NCBI RefSeq assembly: GCF_023091745.1
Contig: NC_068935.1
Span: 20,629,775 to 20,693,774, forward strand
From: Budorcas taxicolor
Lineage: Eukaryota > Chordata > Mammalia > Artiodactyla > Bovidae
Direction of reading: 5' to 3'
DNA length: 64,000 nucleotides
Shown here piece by piece: positions 63,976 to 64,000 of the stretch (its first letter is position 1; every line of letters begins with the position of its first letter). Below the pieces are notes generated by a model. That model ran no database searches, was not told the DNA's origin, and saw nothing but the letters and a program-made list of their open reading frames with translations. The translations under genes and the position numbers were made by a program.

Positions 63976-64000
63976 GGCTTTCCAGGTGACTCAGTAGTAA
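63976..64000 (+). mobile_element. Start of a Bov-tA SINE, cut by window end
   Basis: gggctttccaggtgactcag is the tRNA-like head of a plus-strand Bov-tA; the rest lies beyond the window. Confidence 0.7.

Noticed and set aside
1..64000. CRISPR arrays, bacterial operons, riboswitches or prophage.
   Set aside because: The repeats are dispersed eukaryotic retrotransposons and microsatellites; no regularly spaced direct repeats with unique spacers and no prokaryotic gene organisation occur.

Overview
The window is nuclear DNA of a ruminant (cattle, sheep, goat, deer group). The evidence is the repeat content: BovB LINEs, which ruminants share with reptiles by horizontal transfer; the BovB- and tRNA-derived SINEs Bov-tA and Bov-A2; cetartiodactyl L1; and old mammalian L1M, L2, MIR and DNA-transposon fossils. 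The species cannot be decided from the sequence alone. I find no host protein-coding exon, tRNA, rRNA or CRISPR array. Every long reading frame I can explain is the decayed coding sequence of a LINE or its antisense shadow. The window therefore looks intergenic or deep-intronic.

Layout. 0-5 kb: a plus-strand L1 ORF2 fragment with an internal ~1.3 kb duplication and a nested L1 3' end. 5-8 kb: minus-strand L1 and L1M pieces, a BovB 3' end, an unassigned block and a 24-base poly-G run. 8-15 kb: an ancient minus-strand L1M broken up by two SINEs, a MER2/Tigger-like piece and several later L1s, followed by a CHR-type SINE and a BovB. 15-22 kb: L2 copies on the plus strand, one split by a 3 kb L1. 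22-31 kb: mostly MIR/L2 relics and unassigned single-copy-looking DNA. 31-40 kb: a 2.7 kb BovB carrying an inverted BovB fragment, then L1, SINE, MIR, L2 and another BovB. 40.2-52.0 kb: a near full-length minus-strand L1 bounded by a 16 bp target-site duplication. Its ORF1 is split near codon 15 by a near full-length plus-strand BovB (45.65-49.2 kb), and its ORF2 carries a Bov-A2 SINE. 52-60 kb: L2 and MIR relics plus a BovB fragment with a 413-codon open reverse-transcriptase frame. 60-64 kb: mostly unassigned DNA with small BovB and SINE inserts.

How it fits together. The window is best read as layers. L2, MIR and L1M are the oldest; artiodactyl L1 landed in them; BovB and its SINE parasites landed in those. 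Many insertions still show target-site duplications, so much of the order of events can be read directly. I did not find convincing evidence of a new gene system. The observations most worth a second look are the L1 with tandem 5'-UTR monomers and an ORF1-splitting BovB, the internally duplicated L1 with its 45-bp junction repeat, the BovB-in-BovB inverted nest, the long open BovB reverse-transcriptase frame, the poly-G run, and a diverged ~110 bp segment seen near 30.4 and 34.2 kb that I cannot assign.
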